A stretch of 29,820 nucleotides of DNA from CAYRTV01 sp964505785 (GCA_964505785.1 CAZDJZ010000027.1:1-29820); one strand, 5' to 3'; counted from the stretch's first letter, positions 15,678 to 22,782 are shown. Notes: a model not told the origin generated them from the letters alone. Numbers and translations are program-made.

Positions 15678-16531
15678 ATGAAAATATCGGAAAGAAAATC
15701 AAAATCATTATCTCTTATCGGTCTTTTAATTTTTTTGCCCTCTCCTTGGCTCAGTTTTCTCCCAAAATATTAAAGGAAATGCAAGGATCCGAGGAGTTTT
15801 TAAGGACAGCCAGGGTCATCGAGTATAAACAGCTGGGAGGTCAATTTGCCGTTACCAACCCCTATAAATTGACCCTTGAAAAAGACGGGCGCCAGCATTT
15901 TGCTTTATGGAAGAACGCAGCGGGAATTTTAGGGGGACACCGGGAGAATTGGCGGTGGGAAGTGGCCGCTTATCGTATGGATAAATTATTGAATTTAAAC
16001 ATGGTTCCTCCCACGGTCGAAAAGGCGTTTCGAAATGATGACGGATCCTGTCAATATTGGGTGACTTATTGGATCAATTTGGCGGAAAAAGAAGAAAAAG
16101 GAATTTCCGTTGAGCGGAATAAATTGGTTTTTTGGAACCGGGCTGTTTATCTTCAGCGGGCTTTCGATAATTTGATCGCCAATGTTGACCGGCATTTGCG
16201 GAATATTCTCATCACTAAGGATTGGCGGATAATCCTGATCGATCATTCCCGCTCTTTCAGGACCGGGAAAAAGTATACCAGGGAACTTATTTATACAGAA
16301 GATCACCCCCAAGGAAATAAGTCGGTAGAAGCTCTTCCCAGAGTTTTTTTTGAAAAATTGAAGAGTCTGGACTTTGAGACGCTGGACAAGGTTATGGAGT
16401 ATTACCTGACTGACGGTGAAATCCATGCGGTCCTGCAGCGCCGGGATTTGATTGTCGAGGACATCAACCGCCGGATTAAGGAAAAGGGAGAGCACATGGT
16501 GCTCTACAAGCCTTTACGAGATGAAATGTAA
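15678..16531 (+). CDS. Exported kinase-fold protein with a frameshift inside the signal peptide
   Basis: A paralogue of the preceding gene with an intact catalytic loop (FDNLIANVDRHLRNIL, Asp codon 16187-16189) and IILIDHSRSF, plus FALWKNAAG and WEVAAYRMDKLL. ATG 15678 encodes a good signal-peptide beginning (MKISERKSKSLSLIGLLIF), but that frame stops at 15771-15773. The mature part is in the -1 frame. One extra T in the T7 run 15730-15736 would restore a continuous protein of about 284 residues with signal sequence ending FFALSLA-Q. The resulting QFSPK aligns with QFLPE of the neighbour. Otherwise translation must slip, or start at 15779 to make a protein without signal. It could be sequencing error, a real indel, or programmed slippage. 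The -1 frame is also open upstream to 15623, overlapping the previous gene. Last gene of the operon. Confidence 0.68.
15730..15767 (+). other. Frameshift window: T7 run and a CCCAAAA heptamer
   Basis: In the frame of ATG 15678 the codons allow T-TTT-TTG at 15731-15737 and C-CCA-AAA at 15761-15767. Both have the X-XXY-YYZ form needed for -1 slippage, and slipping at either gives exactly the frame of the mature kinase domain before the zero-frame TAA at 15771. Confidence 0.5.
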
Positions 16532-16593
16532 TACAAAAGTTCTGAGAAGAAGCCCAAAGGATTTTGCTTCAGTTTATGGAAGGGATGTTCTCC

Positions 16594-17214
16594 TCATGAA
16601 GAATTGTTTGATATAAGATTGTTTTTTTCCAGATATTCGATAACGATATCTGCGGATTCGCTTACATCATGTTTACTGGTGTCAATCATCAATTCCGGTT
16701 TTGTCGGCTCTTCGTAAGGGGCGGAGATGCCTGTAAATTCAGCGATTTCTCCGGCGCGGGCCTTTTTATATAGACCCTTAGGGTCTCTTTCTTCAGCCAC
16801 ATCCAGGGGCACTTTGACAAAAACTTCGATAAACTCTTTTTCTTTGACTAACTTCCTTGCCTGATCGCGATCTTGACGATAGGGTGAGATGAAGGCGGTC
16901 ATAGCGATAAGACCCGCATCGGCAAACAGCTTGGCCACTTCTCCAATCCGGCGGATATTTTCCTCCCGGTCTTCAGGGGAGAATCCCAAATTTTTGTTTA
17001 ATCCATGCCGAACATTATCCCCGTCCAAAACAACGCTGAGATGTCCCTGCTCAAATAATCTTTCTTCCACTGCGCGGGCAAGGGTTGATTTTCCGGAAGC
17101 GGAAAGGCCGGTAAACCAGATAACAATTCCTTTTTGATTAAGGAGACGTTCGCGGTCGGTCTTAGTGATTTCTCCGTCGTGCCAGGTGATGTTGGTGGCT
17201 TTATTTTGGCTCAT
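16594..17214 (-). CDS. cysC: Adenylylsulfate kinase (APS kinase)
   Basis: A cytosolic 206-residue kinase that phosphorylates APS to PAPS with ATP. The P-loop GLSASGKS occupies 36-43. Family signatures follow: LDGDNVRHGLN, FSPEDREENIRRIGEVA, TAFISPYRQDRD (with the Ser of the FISP motif), KVPLDVAEERDPKGLYKKAR, and FTGISAPYEEP. The gene follows sat by 15 bases with AAAGG seven bases before its ATG, so the two form one transcript. Together they activate sulfate to PAPS. No PAPS reductase, APS reductase or sulfotransferase is in the window, so reduction versus sulfation cannot be decided. It ends 62 bases from the convergent kinase operon. The short GAAGC...GCTTC stem between them lacks a T-run and is not a clear terminator. 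Confidence 0.96.
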   Translation of the reverse strand: MSQNKATNITWHDGEITKTDRERLLNQKGIVIWFTGLSASGKSTLARAVEERLFEQGHLSVVLDGDNVRHGLNKNLGFSPEDREENIRRIGEVAKLFADAGLIAMTAFISPYRQDRDQARKLVKEKEFIEVFVKVPLDVAEERDPKGLYKKARAGEIAEFTGISAPYEEPTKPELMIDTSKHDVSESADIVIEYLEKNNLISNNSS

Positions 17215-17229
17215 GTGTTTCCTTTCTGT

Positions 17230-18402
17230 TCATGTTTTATTTTGGTAATAATCAATGAGAATTTCCGCAACCTCTGGTCTGGAAAATTCCTTGGGAGGCA
17301 TTTTCCCTTTTGACAGCATTTCCCGGACTTTGGTGCCGCTGATGAGCACACGGTGTTCAGGAGAATGGGGGCAGGTTTTCATGGAAGACATGCCGTCGCA
17401 TTTATGGCACCAGAATGTCCAGTCTATTTTAAGGGGGCGGATATGAAGGTCATCTTCACCCAAGTCATCAAAGATTTCCTGGGCATCAAAAGGCCCGTAA
17501 TAATCGCCTACTCCAGCATGGTCGCGGCCGATGATTATATGGCTGCAGCCGTAGTTCTGACGGAAGACTGCATGGAGCACGGCTTCCCTTGGTCCCCCGT
17601 AACGCATTTCCATAGGATAGACCTTCAGCACAACGCGGTCTTGGGGATAATAATTTTCCAATAGAATCTCATAACATTTCATGCGGATATGGGCAGGGAT
17701 ATCTCCCTTTTTCAGTTTTCCGACAAGGGGATGGATAAGAATGCCGTCGCTGACTTCCATTGCGATTTTTGTGCAGTATTCATGGCTGCGGTGGATGGGA
17801 TTGCGGGTCTGAAAAGCGGAGACAGTTGTCCAGCCTTTATCCTGGAATATTTTCCGGGTTTCCGCTGGACGCCCGTAATGATGCCGGTACAGCTTGGGAT
17901 AAGGACCTTCACTTAAGGCCTGAACCGGCCCGCCCAGGTAAATATCCTTTTGCGCATAAACTTTGGCCACACCAGGGTGTTTATCATCCGTGGTACGGAA
18001 AACATGCCGGGCTTCCTCCTCTTTATCATATTCATATTTTTCTTCAATAGTCAGTATGCCCATTAATTCACTGGTCTCATCATCATAGAGAGCTGCTTTG
18101 GAACCGGTTGGAAGGCCGTCCGCTTGTTCACGGCTTACAGCCAGGGTTATGGGAATCGGCCATAAAATCCCATTCTCCATATGCATTTTCTTGATGACCG
18201 GATGGTAATCTTTCTTCATCATGAATCCTTCCAGAGGGCTGAACGCGCCTACCGCCATCATGATTAAGTCGGAAGTTTCCCGTGAAGTCATACGGATGGA
18301 AGGAAGGGATTCTGCTTTTTTCCGTTGTAAAGCCAGTTCTTCGCCTTCAAGAATCAGGGGGTTTAATTTCCCGCCGTGAGGAGGGACAATATCTGTCGTC
18401 AT
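17230..18402 (-). CDS. sat: Sulfate adenylyltransferase (ATP sulfurylase)
   Basis: A 390-residue homomeric ATP sulfurylase making APS and pyrophosphate from ATP and sulfate. Active-site motifs: QTRNPIHRSH (198-207, with the two His) and GRDHAG (292-297). A zinc-binding site near the C terminus is visible as C332, C335, C344 and H346 (CHKC...CPH), which is characteristic of the single-chain Sat of sulfate reducers, archaea and relatives rather than the CysDN type. AAAGGAG six bases before ATG 18402 is a strong ribosome site. It is the second gene of an RHH regulator - sat - cysC operon. It lacks a fused kinase domain, and cysC supplies that function. Confidence 0.96.
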   Translation of the reverse strand: MTTDIVPPHGGKLNPLILEGEELALQRKKAESLPSIRMTSRETSDLIMMAVGAFSPLEGFMMKKDYHPVIKKMHMENGILWPIPITLAVSREQADGLPTGSKAALYDDETSELMGILTIEEKYEYDKEEEARHVFRTTDDKHPGVAKVYAQKDIYLGGPVQALSEGPYPKLYRHHYGRPAETRKIFQDKGWTTVSAFQTRNPIHRSHEYCTKIAMEVSDGILIHPLVGKLKKGDIPAHIRMKCYEILLENYYPQDRVVLKVYPMEMRYGGPREAVLHAVFRQNYGCSHIIIGRDHAGVGDYYGPFDAQEIFDDLGEDDLHIRPLKIDWTFWCHKCDGMSSMKTCPHSPEHRVLISGTKVREMLSKGKMPPKEFSRPEVAEILIDYYQNKT

Positions 18403-18419
18403 AAAAAGCTCCTTTCGTT

Positions 18420-18662
18420 TTACAGATATCCCAAAGATTTTAATCGCTTGCGGATGGCTTCGATTTCTTCTTTACTCAGGGATCCCTCCGATGGGGTCAG
18501 GTTTTTTTCCCGGCTGGAAGAAACCAGATCTCTAAGAACATAAATAATGAAATCGGTGACCGAGTTGAATCCGCTGTCGGCGACAATTTGGGACAGCTGA
18601 GTGTAGAGAACCCGAGGAATTTTGATGGTTACTTTATCCCTGGATTTTGCTTTTGCACTCAT
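18420..18662 (-). CDS. Ribbon-helix-helix (CopG/Arc-type) regulator of the sat-cysC operon
   Basis: An 80-residue protein with an RHH fold: basic strand DKVTIKIP (about 9-16), helix A (LYTQLSQIVADSG), and helix B after FNSVTDFIIYVLRDLV. A charged, variable C-terminal tail ends in EEIEAIRKRLKSLGYL. RHH dimers bind short palindromes with their paired strands. A perfect 8-bp-arm palindrome sits immediately upstream of this gene, between the -10 box and the start codon, arguing for autoregulation. It ends 17 bases before sat. AGGAG six bases before ATG 18662 is a good ribosome site and lies partly inside the palindrome. The effector signal is unknown. Confidence 0.82.
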   Translation of the reverse strand: MSAKAKSRDKVTIKIPRVLYTQLSQIVADSGFNSVTDFIIYVLRDLVSSSREKNLTPSEGSLSKEEIEAIRKRLKSLGYL

Positions 18663-18663
18663 A

Positions 18664-18685
18664 ATGCACTCCTATAAGAGTGCAT
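18664..18685. promoter_or_regulatory. Operator palindrome of the RHH-sat-cysC operon
   Basis: ATGCACTC-N6-GAGTGCAT is a perfect inverted repeat with 8-bp arms. It covers the transcription start region and the Shine-Dalgarno of the RHH gene and ends one base from its start codon. Binding here would block transcription. The transcript could also fold to hide the ribosome site. Confidence 0.6.
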
Positions 18686-18713
18686 ATTATAAGGGTTGAT
18701 AAAGAAAAGTCAA
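18686..18713 (-). promoter_or_regulatory. Strong sigma70-like promoter for the RHH-sat-cysC operon
   Basis: On the minus strand TTGACT (18713-18708) and consensus TATAAT (18691-18686) are separated by 16 bases. The -10 box abuts the operator palindrome. Confidence 0.68.
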
Positions 18714-18732
18714 GCCGGAATTTTATGCGTTT

Positions 18733-19155
18733 TCATCCATCGGATGAGGGTGTCTGAATTGATTTAGAGAGAGTAAGAATGTTTCGGCCTTTTTCCCTGC
18801 GGTATTCGAAGCCGTCCATAAGCTCCCTGGTGAGAAAAACACCCAGGCCTCCTTTTTTCCCGGATTGGATAATGTCGGATATTTCCGGTTTTTTGGCTTT
18901 CCGGGGATCAAACGGCTGTCCGTCGTCCTGAATTTCAAAAAAAATTCTCTGGTCTTTATTCCAAGAATTAATCCGGATTCGGCCCTTTTGGCCGGGGTAG
19001 GCATAGCGGATAATATTGATACAGATTTCCAGTAAAGAAAGTTCAATGATATAAAAATCTTCTTCGCTCGGATGAAGATCGGCAAGGATTTTTTTTACAA
19101 ATGACCTCACCCGGTTGAGCTGAGAGAGGTCGCTGACAATTTCTAATGTCTGCAT
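18733..19155 (-). CDS. RsbW/SpoIIAB-like anti-sigma serine kinase (HATPase)
   Basis: A 140-residue GHKL-fold ATPase. N-box ELSLLEICINIIRYAY (E43, N47), G1 box DDGQPFDP (D78, G79), and G2 box KKGGLGVFL (102-108). Such proteins bind and phosphorylate STAS antagonists and sequester a sigma factor or another output partner. The STAS protein at 10957-11298 and PP2C phosphatase at 6704-8368 are natural candidates for its cycle, though 7-12 kb away. No sigma factor gene is nearby. It stands alone on the minus strand, upstream of the RHH operon by 70 bases and divergent from metK. ATG 19155 has no clear Shine-Dalgarno, but the N terminus is typical. Confidence 0.88.
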   Translation of the reverse strand: MQTLEIVSDLSQLNRVRSFVKKILADLHPSEEDFYIIELSLLEICINIIRYAYPGQKGRIRINSWNKDQRIFFEIQDDGQPFDPRKAKKPEISDIIQSGKKGGLGVFLTRELMDGFEYRREKGRNILTLSKSIQTPSSDG

Positions 19156-19243
19156 TTCATCACATATCAGAAAAACATCAATGAATCAGATTTATCACGA
19201 AAAATCATTTAAATCAAATTTTATTACTCAACAAGGACGGATA

Positions 19244-19271
19244 ATTGAATTCAATCAGTTTTTATGATAAT
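19244..19271 (+). promoter_or_regulatory. Candidate metK promoter with palindrome
   Basis: A perfect 12-bp palindrome ATTGAATTCAAT (19244-19255) overlaps a possible -35 TTGAAT (19245-19250). GATAAT lies 15 bases later (19266-19271). The spacing is short and the boxes are only partly consensus. A protein-binding site is possible but unsupported otherwise. Confidence 0.35.
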
Positions 19272-19294
19272 GTCTTTAGTCGCTATCTTTTGGA

Positions 19295-19369
19295 ATGTCC
19301 CTGAAGCCATTGAGTGAACGGCTGTACAAGCTGAATATTTCGGCCGACAGGCTGATTTTAAAAAAATAA
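19295..19369 (+). CDS. Possible 24-residue leader peptide upstream of metK
   Basis: A short open frame (MSLKPLSERLYKLNISADRL plus four residues) ends 36 bases before the metK ATG. It is basic and amphipathic and reads like protein, but no proper Shine-Dalgarno precedes its ATG and frames this short arise by chance. It contains no Met-rich or Cys-rich attenuator pattern. The surrounding 250-base leader (19156-19405) otherwise shows no recognisable SAM or SAH riboswitch. Confidence 0.2.
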   Translation: MSLKPLSERLYKLNISADRLILKK

Positions 19370-19405
19370 AGGAATATAGATTAGTTTAAAAGAAGGAGTT
19401 TAATT

Positions 19406-20572
19406 ATGAGTAAGAGTGGAAGACATTTATTTACTTCCGAATCGGTTACGGAAGGCCATCCGGATAAAATATGTGATCAGATTTCAGACTCGGTTTTGGA
19501 TGACCTGATGGCTCAGGATCCGGCCAGCCGCGTTGCCTGTGAAACCATTGTCACAACCGGTCTTGTTATGATTGCCGGAGAAATCACCAGTAACGGATAT
19601 TGCGATTTTCAGAAGGTTGTGCGGGATACGGTTCAAGGTGTCGGCTATAACAGCTCGAATTACGGATTTGATTATGAAACCTGTGCCGTACTTTCTTCCA
19701 TCCATGAGCAATCAGCTGATATTGCCATGGGCGTGAATGAATCGGTTGATCACGAGCAGGGGGCCGGAGACCAAGGCTTAATGTTTGGGTATGCTTGCAA
19801 AGAGACCAAAGAATTGATGCCCCTGCCCATCATGCTTGCCCATCAACTGGTCCGCAAGCTCAGCGATACCCGCAGAAATAAAACCTTGGAATACCTTCGT
19901 CCGGACGGAAAATCCCAGGTGACGGTTGAATACAATAACAATTCTCCCAAGCGGATAGATGCGGTTGTGCTTTCTTCCCAGCATAACCCGGATGTGAAAA
20001 TGAGCGATCTCAGAAAAGAATTGGAAGAAGTGGTGATTCGTCAGATCCTGCCCGGAAACATGCTGGACAAAGACACAAAAATTTTCATAAATCCAACGGG
20101 ACGTTTTGAACAGGGCGGCCCCTTTGCGGATACGGGGGTTACGGGACGGAAGATCATTGTCGACACATATGGTGGAGTGGGAAGTCACGGCGGCGGTTGT
20201 TTCTCAGGCAAAGATCCGTCGAAAGTGGACCGTTCCGGCTCTTATATGGCCCGTTATATTGCCAAAAACCTGGTCGCTGCAGGAGTTGCGGAAAAACTTG
20301 AAGTCCAGGTGGCGTATGCCATCGGAGTCGCGGATCCGGTTTCCATCATGGTGGATTCTTTCGGAACCGGCGTTATATCGGAAGATAAAATAAAAGAATT
20401 AATTCGGGCCCATTTCGATCTCAGGCCTAAGGGCATGATCAACAGCCTGGACCTGCTGCGGCCCATTTATAAGCAAACGGCTGCTTTCGGTCATTTCGGG
20501 AGAAATGAAAAAGATTTTACCTGGGAAAAAACAGATAAAGCGGACGCAATAAAAAGCGATGCCGGGTTGTAA
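19406..20572 (+). CDS. metK: S-adenosylmethionine synthetase
   Basis: A cytosolic 388-residue enzyme making SAM from methionine and ATP. Signatures: FTSESVTEGHPDKICDQISD at residues 9-28, GAGDQGLMFGYA (ATP-binding), FINPTGRFEQGGPFADTG-like region and the second motif GGGCFSGKDPSKVDRSG (usually GGGAFSGKDP). Length matches the family. It starts behind AAGGAG at a good distance. The next gene, ahcY, begins 56 bases downstream on the same strand, so SAM is made and its by-product SAH recycled by one transcription unit. The SAM-using radical enzyme RimO is encoded in another operon of the window. Confidence 0.98.
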   Translation: MSKSGRHLFTSESVTEGHPDKICDQISDSVLDDLMAQDPASRVACETIVTTGLVMIAGEITSNGYCDFQKVVRDTVQGVGYNSSNYGFDYETCAVLSSIHEQSADIAMGVNESVDHEQGAGDQGLMFGYACKETKELMPLPIMLAHQLVRKLSDTRRNKTLEYLRPDGKSQVTVEYNNNSPKRIDAVVLSSQHNPDVKMSDLRKELEEVVIRQILPGNMLDKDTKIFINPTGRFEQGGPFADTGVTGRKIIVDTYGGVGSHGGGCFSGKDPSKVDRSGSYMARYIAKNLVAAGVAEKLEVQVAYAIGVADPVSIMVDSFGTGVISEDKIKELIRAHFDLRPKGMINSLDLLRPIYKQTAAFGHFGRNEKDFTWEKTDKADAIKSDAGL

Positions 20573-20628
20573 TTATAACTGTCCCGGAACGCTGGAAATA
20601 AATACGATCAAGAAGGAAAGGAGATATT

Positions 20629-21885
20629 ATGGATTATGATGTCAAGGATATTGATTTAGCTGATAGAGGCGCACTTAGAATGGAGTGGGCCGGCCGGTTT
20701 ATGCCGGTATTGGGTAATATCAAGGAGCAGTTCAAAAAAAATAAACCTTTGAAGGGCATAAGAATTTCCGCATGCCTGCATGTCACTAGTGAGACGGCTA
20801 ATCTCATGGAAGTATTGAAAGTGGGAGGAGCCGAGGTCCGGCTGACTGCTTCCAATCCTCTCAGCACTCAAGACGACATTGCTTCAACTTTAGTTAAACA
20901 TCATGAAATACCCGTATTCGCTATTAAGGGCGAGGACAACGAAACCTATTACAGGCATATCAATCAGGCGTTGGATGTAAGGCCTCAAATCACTATGGAT
21001 GACGGCGCCGATCTGGTCAGCACCATCCATTCCAAGAGACAAGATCTGCTCAAGGATATCATCGGGGGTACGGAAGAGACAACAACAGGTGTGATCCGTC
21101 TCCGCAGCATGGCCAAGGGAAAGGTATTAAACTATCCTATAATCGCTGTCAATGACGCCAAAACCAAACATTTTTTTGACAATCGCTATGGTACGGGTCA
21201 AAGCACAATAGACGGTATTTTGCGGGCGACTAACATTCTTCTCGCCGGCTCACGTTTCGTCGTAGCCGGGTATGGCTGGTGCGGCCGCGGCGTGGCAATC
21301 CGCGCAAGGGGAAGCGGTGCTCAAGTGATTGTATGTGAAGTGGATCCCTTGAAAGCATTGGAAGCGGTCATGGATGGTTTCCAGGTAATGACCCTGACCG
21401 AAGCCGCCGGTATTGCGGATGTTTTTGTGACAGTCACAGGGGATAAAAACGTTATAGCCAAAGAGCATTTTGAGCGGATGAAAGACGGCGCCATTGTCGC
21501 CAATTCCGGCCATTTTAATGTTGAAATCGATATTCCCGCCCTGGAAAAAATGGCGGAAAAGAAACGGGAAGTCCGTGATTTTGTTGTGGAGTACACACTT
21601 GGGAATGGACGGAAAATTTTCCTGCTGGCTGATGGCCGCCTGCTGAACCTGTCAGCAGCTGAAGGGCATCCCGCGTCGGTTATGGATATGAGTTTTGCTA
21701 ACCAGGCGCTCAGCGCCAAGCACCTTGTTGAAGAAGCTGAGAACTTACCCAATCAAGTTTTTGGCGTCCCGGTCGATATTGACGAAGAAATCGCCCGCTT
21801 GAAGCTTAAATCCATGGGCATAAATATTGATGTGCTCACAGAAGAACAGCAGAAATATCTTGCAGCCTGGCAGGAAGGAACATAA
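20629..21885 (+). CDS. ahcY: Adenosylhomocysteinase (SAH hydrolase)
   Basis: A 418-residue NAD-dependent enzyme that reversibly splits S-adenosylhomocysteine to adenosine and homocysteine. Markers: CLHVTSETANLMEVLK-type substrate region near the N terminus, TMDDGADLVSTIH, the NAD-binding fold AGYGWCGRGVAIRARGSGA (GxGxxGxG), EVDPLKALEAVMDGF, and GHFNVEID plus NLSAAEGHP later. It belongs to the shorter form seen in archaea and many anaerobes. AAAGGAG before ATG 20629 at good spacing decides the start. The transcript probably ends at the hairpin plus T-run at 21957-21979. Confidence 0.97.
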   Translation: MDYDVKDIDLADRGALRMEWAGRFMPVLGNIKEQFKKNKPLKGIRISACLHVTSETANLMEVLKVGGAEVRLTASNPLSTQDDIASTLVKHHEIPVFAIKGEDNETYYRHINQALDVRPQITMDDGADLVSTIHSKRQDLLKDIIGGTEETTTGVIRLRSMAKGKVLNYPIIAVNDAKTKHFFDNRYGTGQSTIDGILRATNILLAGSRFVVAGYGWCGRGVAIRARGSGAQVIVCEVDPLKALEAVMDGFQVMTLTEAAGIADVFVTVTGDKNVIAKEHFERMKDGAIVANSGHFNVEIDIPALEKMAEKKREVRDFVVEYTLGNGRKIFLLADGRLLNLSAAEGHPASVMDMSFANQALSAKHLVEEAENLPNQVFGVPVDIDEEIARLKLKSMGINIDVLTEEQQKYLAAWQEGT

Positions 21886-21924
21886 TAATCTTAGATCGCA
21901 TATCTCAAATCTGACAACAACGCT

Positions 21925-21979
21925 GTCATCCTGAGGCCTGCAGAGCAGGCCTCAGGATGACCCCTGACGGGTCATTTTT
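21925..21979 (+). terminator. Double hairpin with T-run behind ahcY (dispersed repeat copy)
   Basis: The first hairpin has perfect 17-bp arms (21925-21941 and 21945-21961, starting GTCATCCTGAGG) around a 3-base AGA loop. The second, overlapping hairpin pairs ATGACCC (21957-21963) with GGGTCAT (21969-21975) and runs into TTTTT. The two compete for the same bases. The second has the form of a Rho-independent terminator for ahcY; the first is a copy of the GTCATCCTGAG repeat family also seen at 29622 and 29804. Confidence 0.7.
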
Positions 21980-21989
21980 GAACGAATAA

Positions 21990-22769
21990 TCAGGCCTCTG
22001 ATAGTTTGTGTTTTTCGGTCATTTTGAGGTAGTTCGCGATGTTTTCCTGCAACTCGGGGTCGGTGGCTTTAGGCTCGATTTCCAGAAGTATTTCCCGTGA
22101 TTCTTCCAGCTGACCGTCTTTGAGATATGCACCGGCAAGATTGAATTTGAGGTTAATATCATCGGGCGATATCTTTATCGCTTTTTTATAGGCTTCAATG
22201 GCTTCCTGGTATCGCTCAAATCTTTCCGATAAAATGCCCTTAAGATTAAAGGCCATGACGAATCTGTCGTTGATTGCCAATGCTCGCTTGACGTAATTCA
22301 AGGCTTTCTGATTTTCTTCTTTAAGTGAATATAAGCGGGCTAAATTATAAAGAGGCAGCTCTCTGGAATGATAATTTTCATCGGATGCGGCCGCCAAAAA
22401 TTCCTGTTCAGCCAGTTCGAGCATGCCCATTTCCTGATAAACCGAGCCGAGATTATTATGAGCTTCAGTCAGCTGCGGGTTGATGGATAACGCTTTTTTC
22501 AGTTGCTGCACTGATTTATCCAGCTCTCCCTGCATGGAGTAAGCCAGCCCGAGCGCATTATAGGCCAGGGATTGTTTCGAGTTCAGCTCCAATGTCTTTT
22601 GAAGGTGCTCGATGGATTTATCCAGCATGCCGTTGTTCAGGTAAAATAATCCCAGATTATATTGGTAGCGGGGATCATTTTCTTTTTGTTTTTCCAGCTT
22701 GTTCTGGGTGGACGCACAAGCTGATAAAGCCAAGACCAATAGAATGACTATGAATTGTTTGGTATTCAT
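21990..22769 (-). CDS. TPR-repeat lipoprotein (PilF/PilW-like)
   Basis: A 259-residue lipoprotein: signal MNTKQFIVILLVLALSAC with lipobox L-S-A-C and lipidated Cys18. About six tetratricopeptide repeats then fill 33-250 (for example YQYNLGLFYLNNGMLDKSIE and AYNALGLAYSMQGELDKSVQ). Overall form resembles the type IV pilus secretin pilotin PilF/PilW and similar scaffold lipoproteins, but no pilus gene is in the window and a generic TPR scaffold fits equally. It is the last gene of the rimO-to-gpsA run, 13 bases behind gpsA, with GGGGG (minus strand) upstream of its ATG as ribosome site. Confidence 0.88.
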   Translation of the reverse strand: MNTKQFIVILLVLALSACASTQNKLEKQKENDPRYQYNLGLFYLNNGMLDKSIEHLQKTLELNSKQSLAYNALGLAYSMQGELDKSVQQLKKALSINPQLTEAHNNLGSVYQEMGMLELAEQEFLAAASDENYHSRELPLYNLARLYSLKEENQKALNYVKRALAINDRFVMAFNLKGILSERFERYQEAIEAYKKAIKISPDDINLKFNLAGAYLKDGQLEESREILLEIEPKATDPELQENIANYLKMTEKHKLSEA

Positions 22770-22782
22770 TTAATTTAACCCC

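Noticed and set aside
11536..16531. HipA-type toxin-antitoxin system
   Set aside because: The kinase-fold proteins carry export signals and there is no HipB-like partner. The XRE protein 10 kb away carries an ImmA-like domain and is not adjacent.
16532..16593. Bidirectional terminator between the kinase operon and cysC
   Set aside because: The only stem (GAAGC...GCTTC) has 5 bp and no T-run on either strand.
19156..19405. SAM or SAH riboswitch before metK
   Set aside because: I looked for SAM-I, SAM-II, SMK-box and SAH-element core motifs and found none. No terminator or sequestering hairpin precedes the ribosome site.
19778..20188. 136-residue frame antisense to metK
   Set aside because: It lies wholly inside an unambiguous metK gene and has no recognisable domain.
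21321..21752. 143-residue frame antisense to ahcY
   Set aside because: It is a Ser-rich mirror frame of a clear ahcY gene with no start signals.
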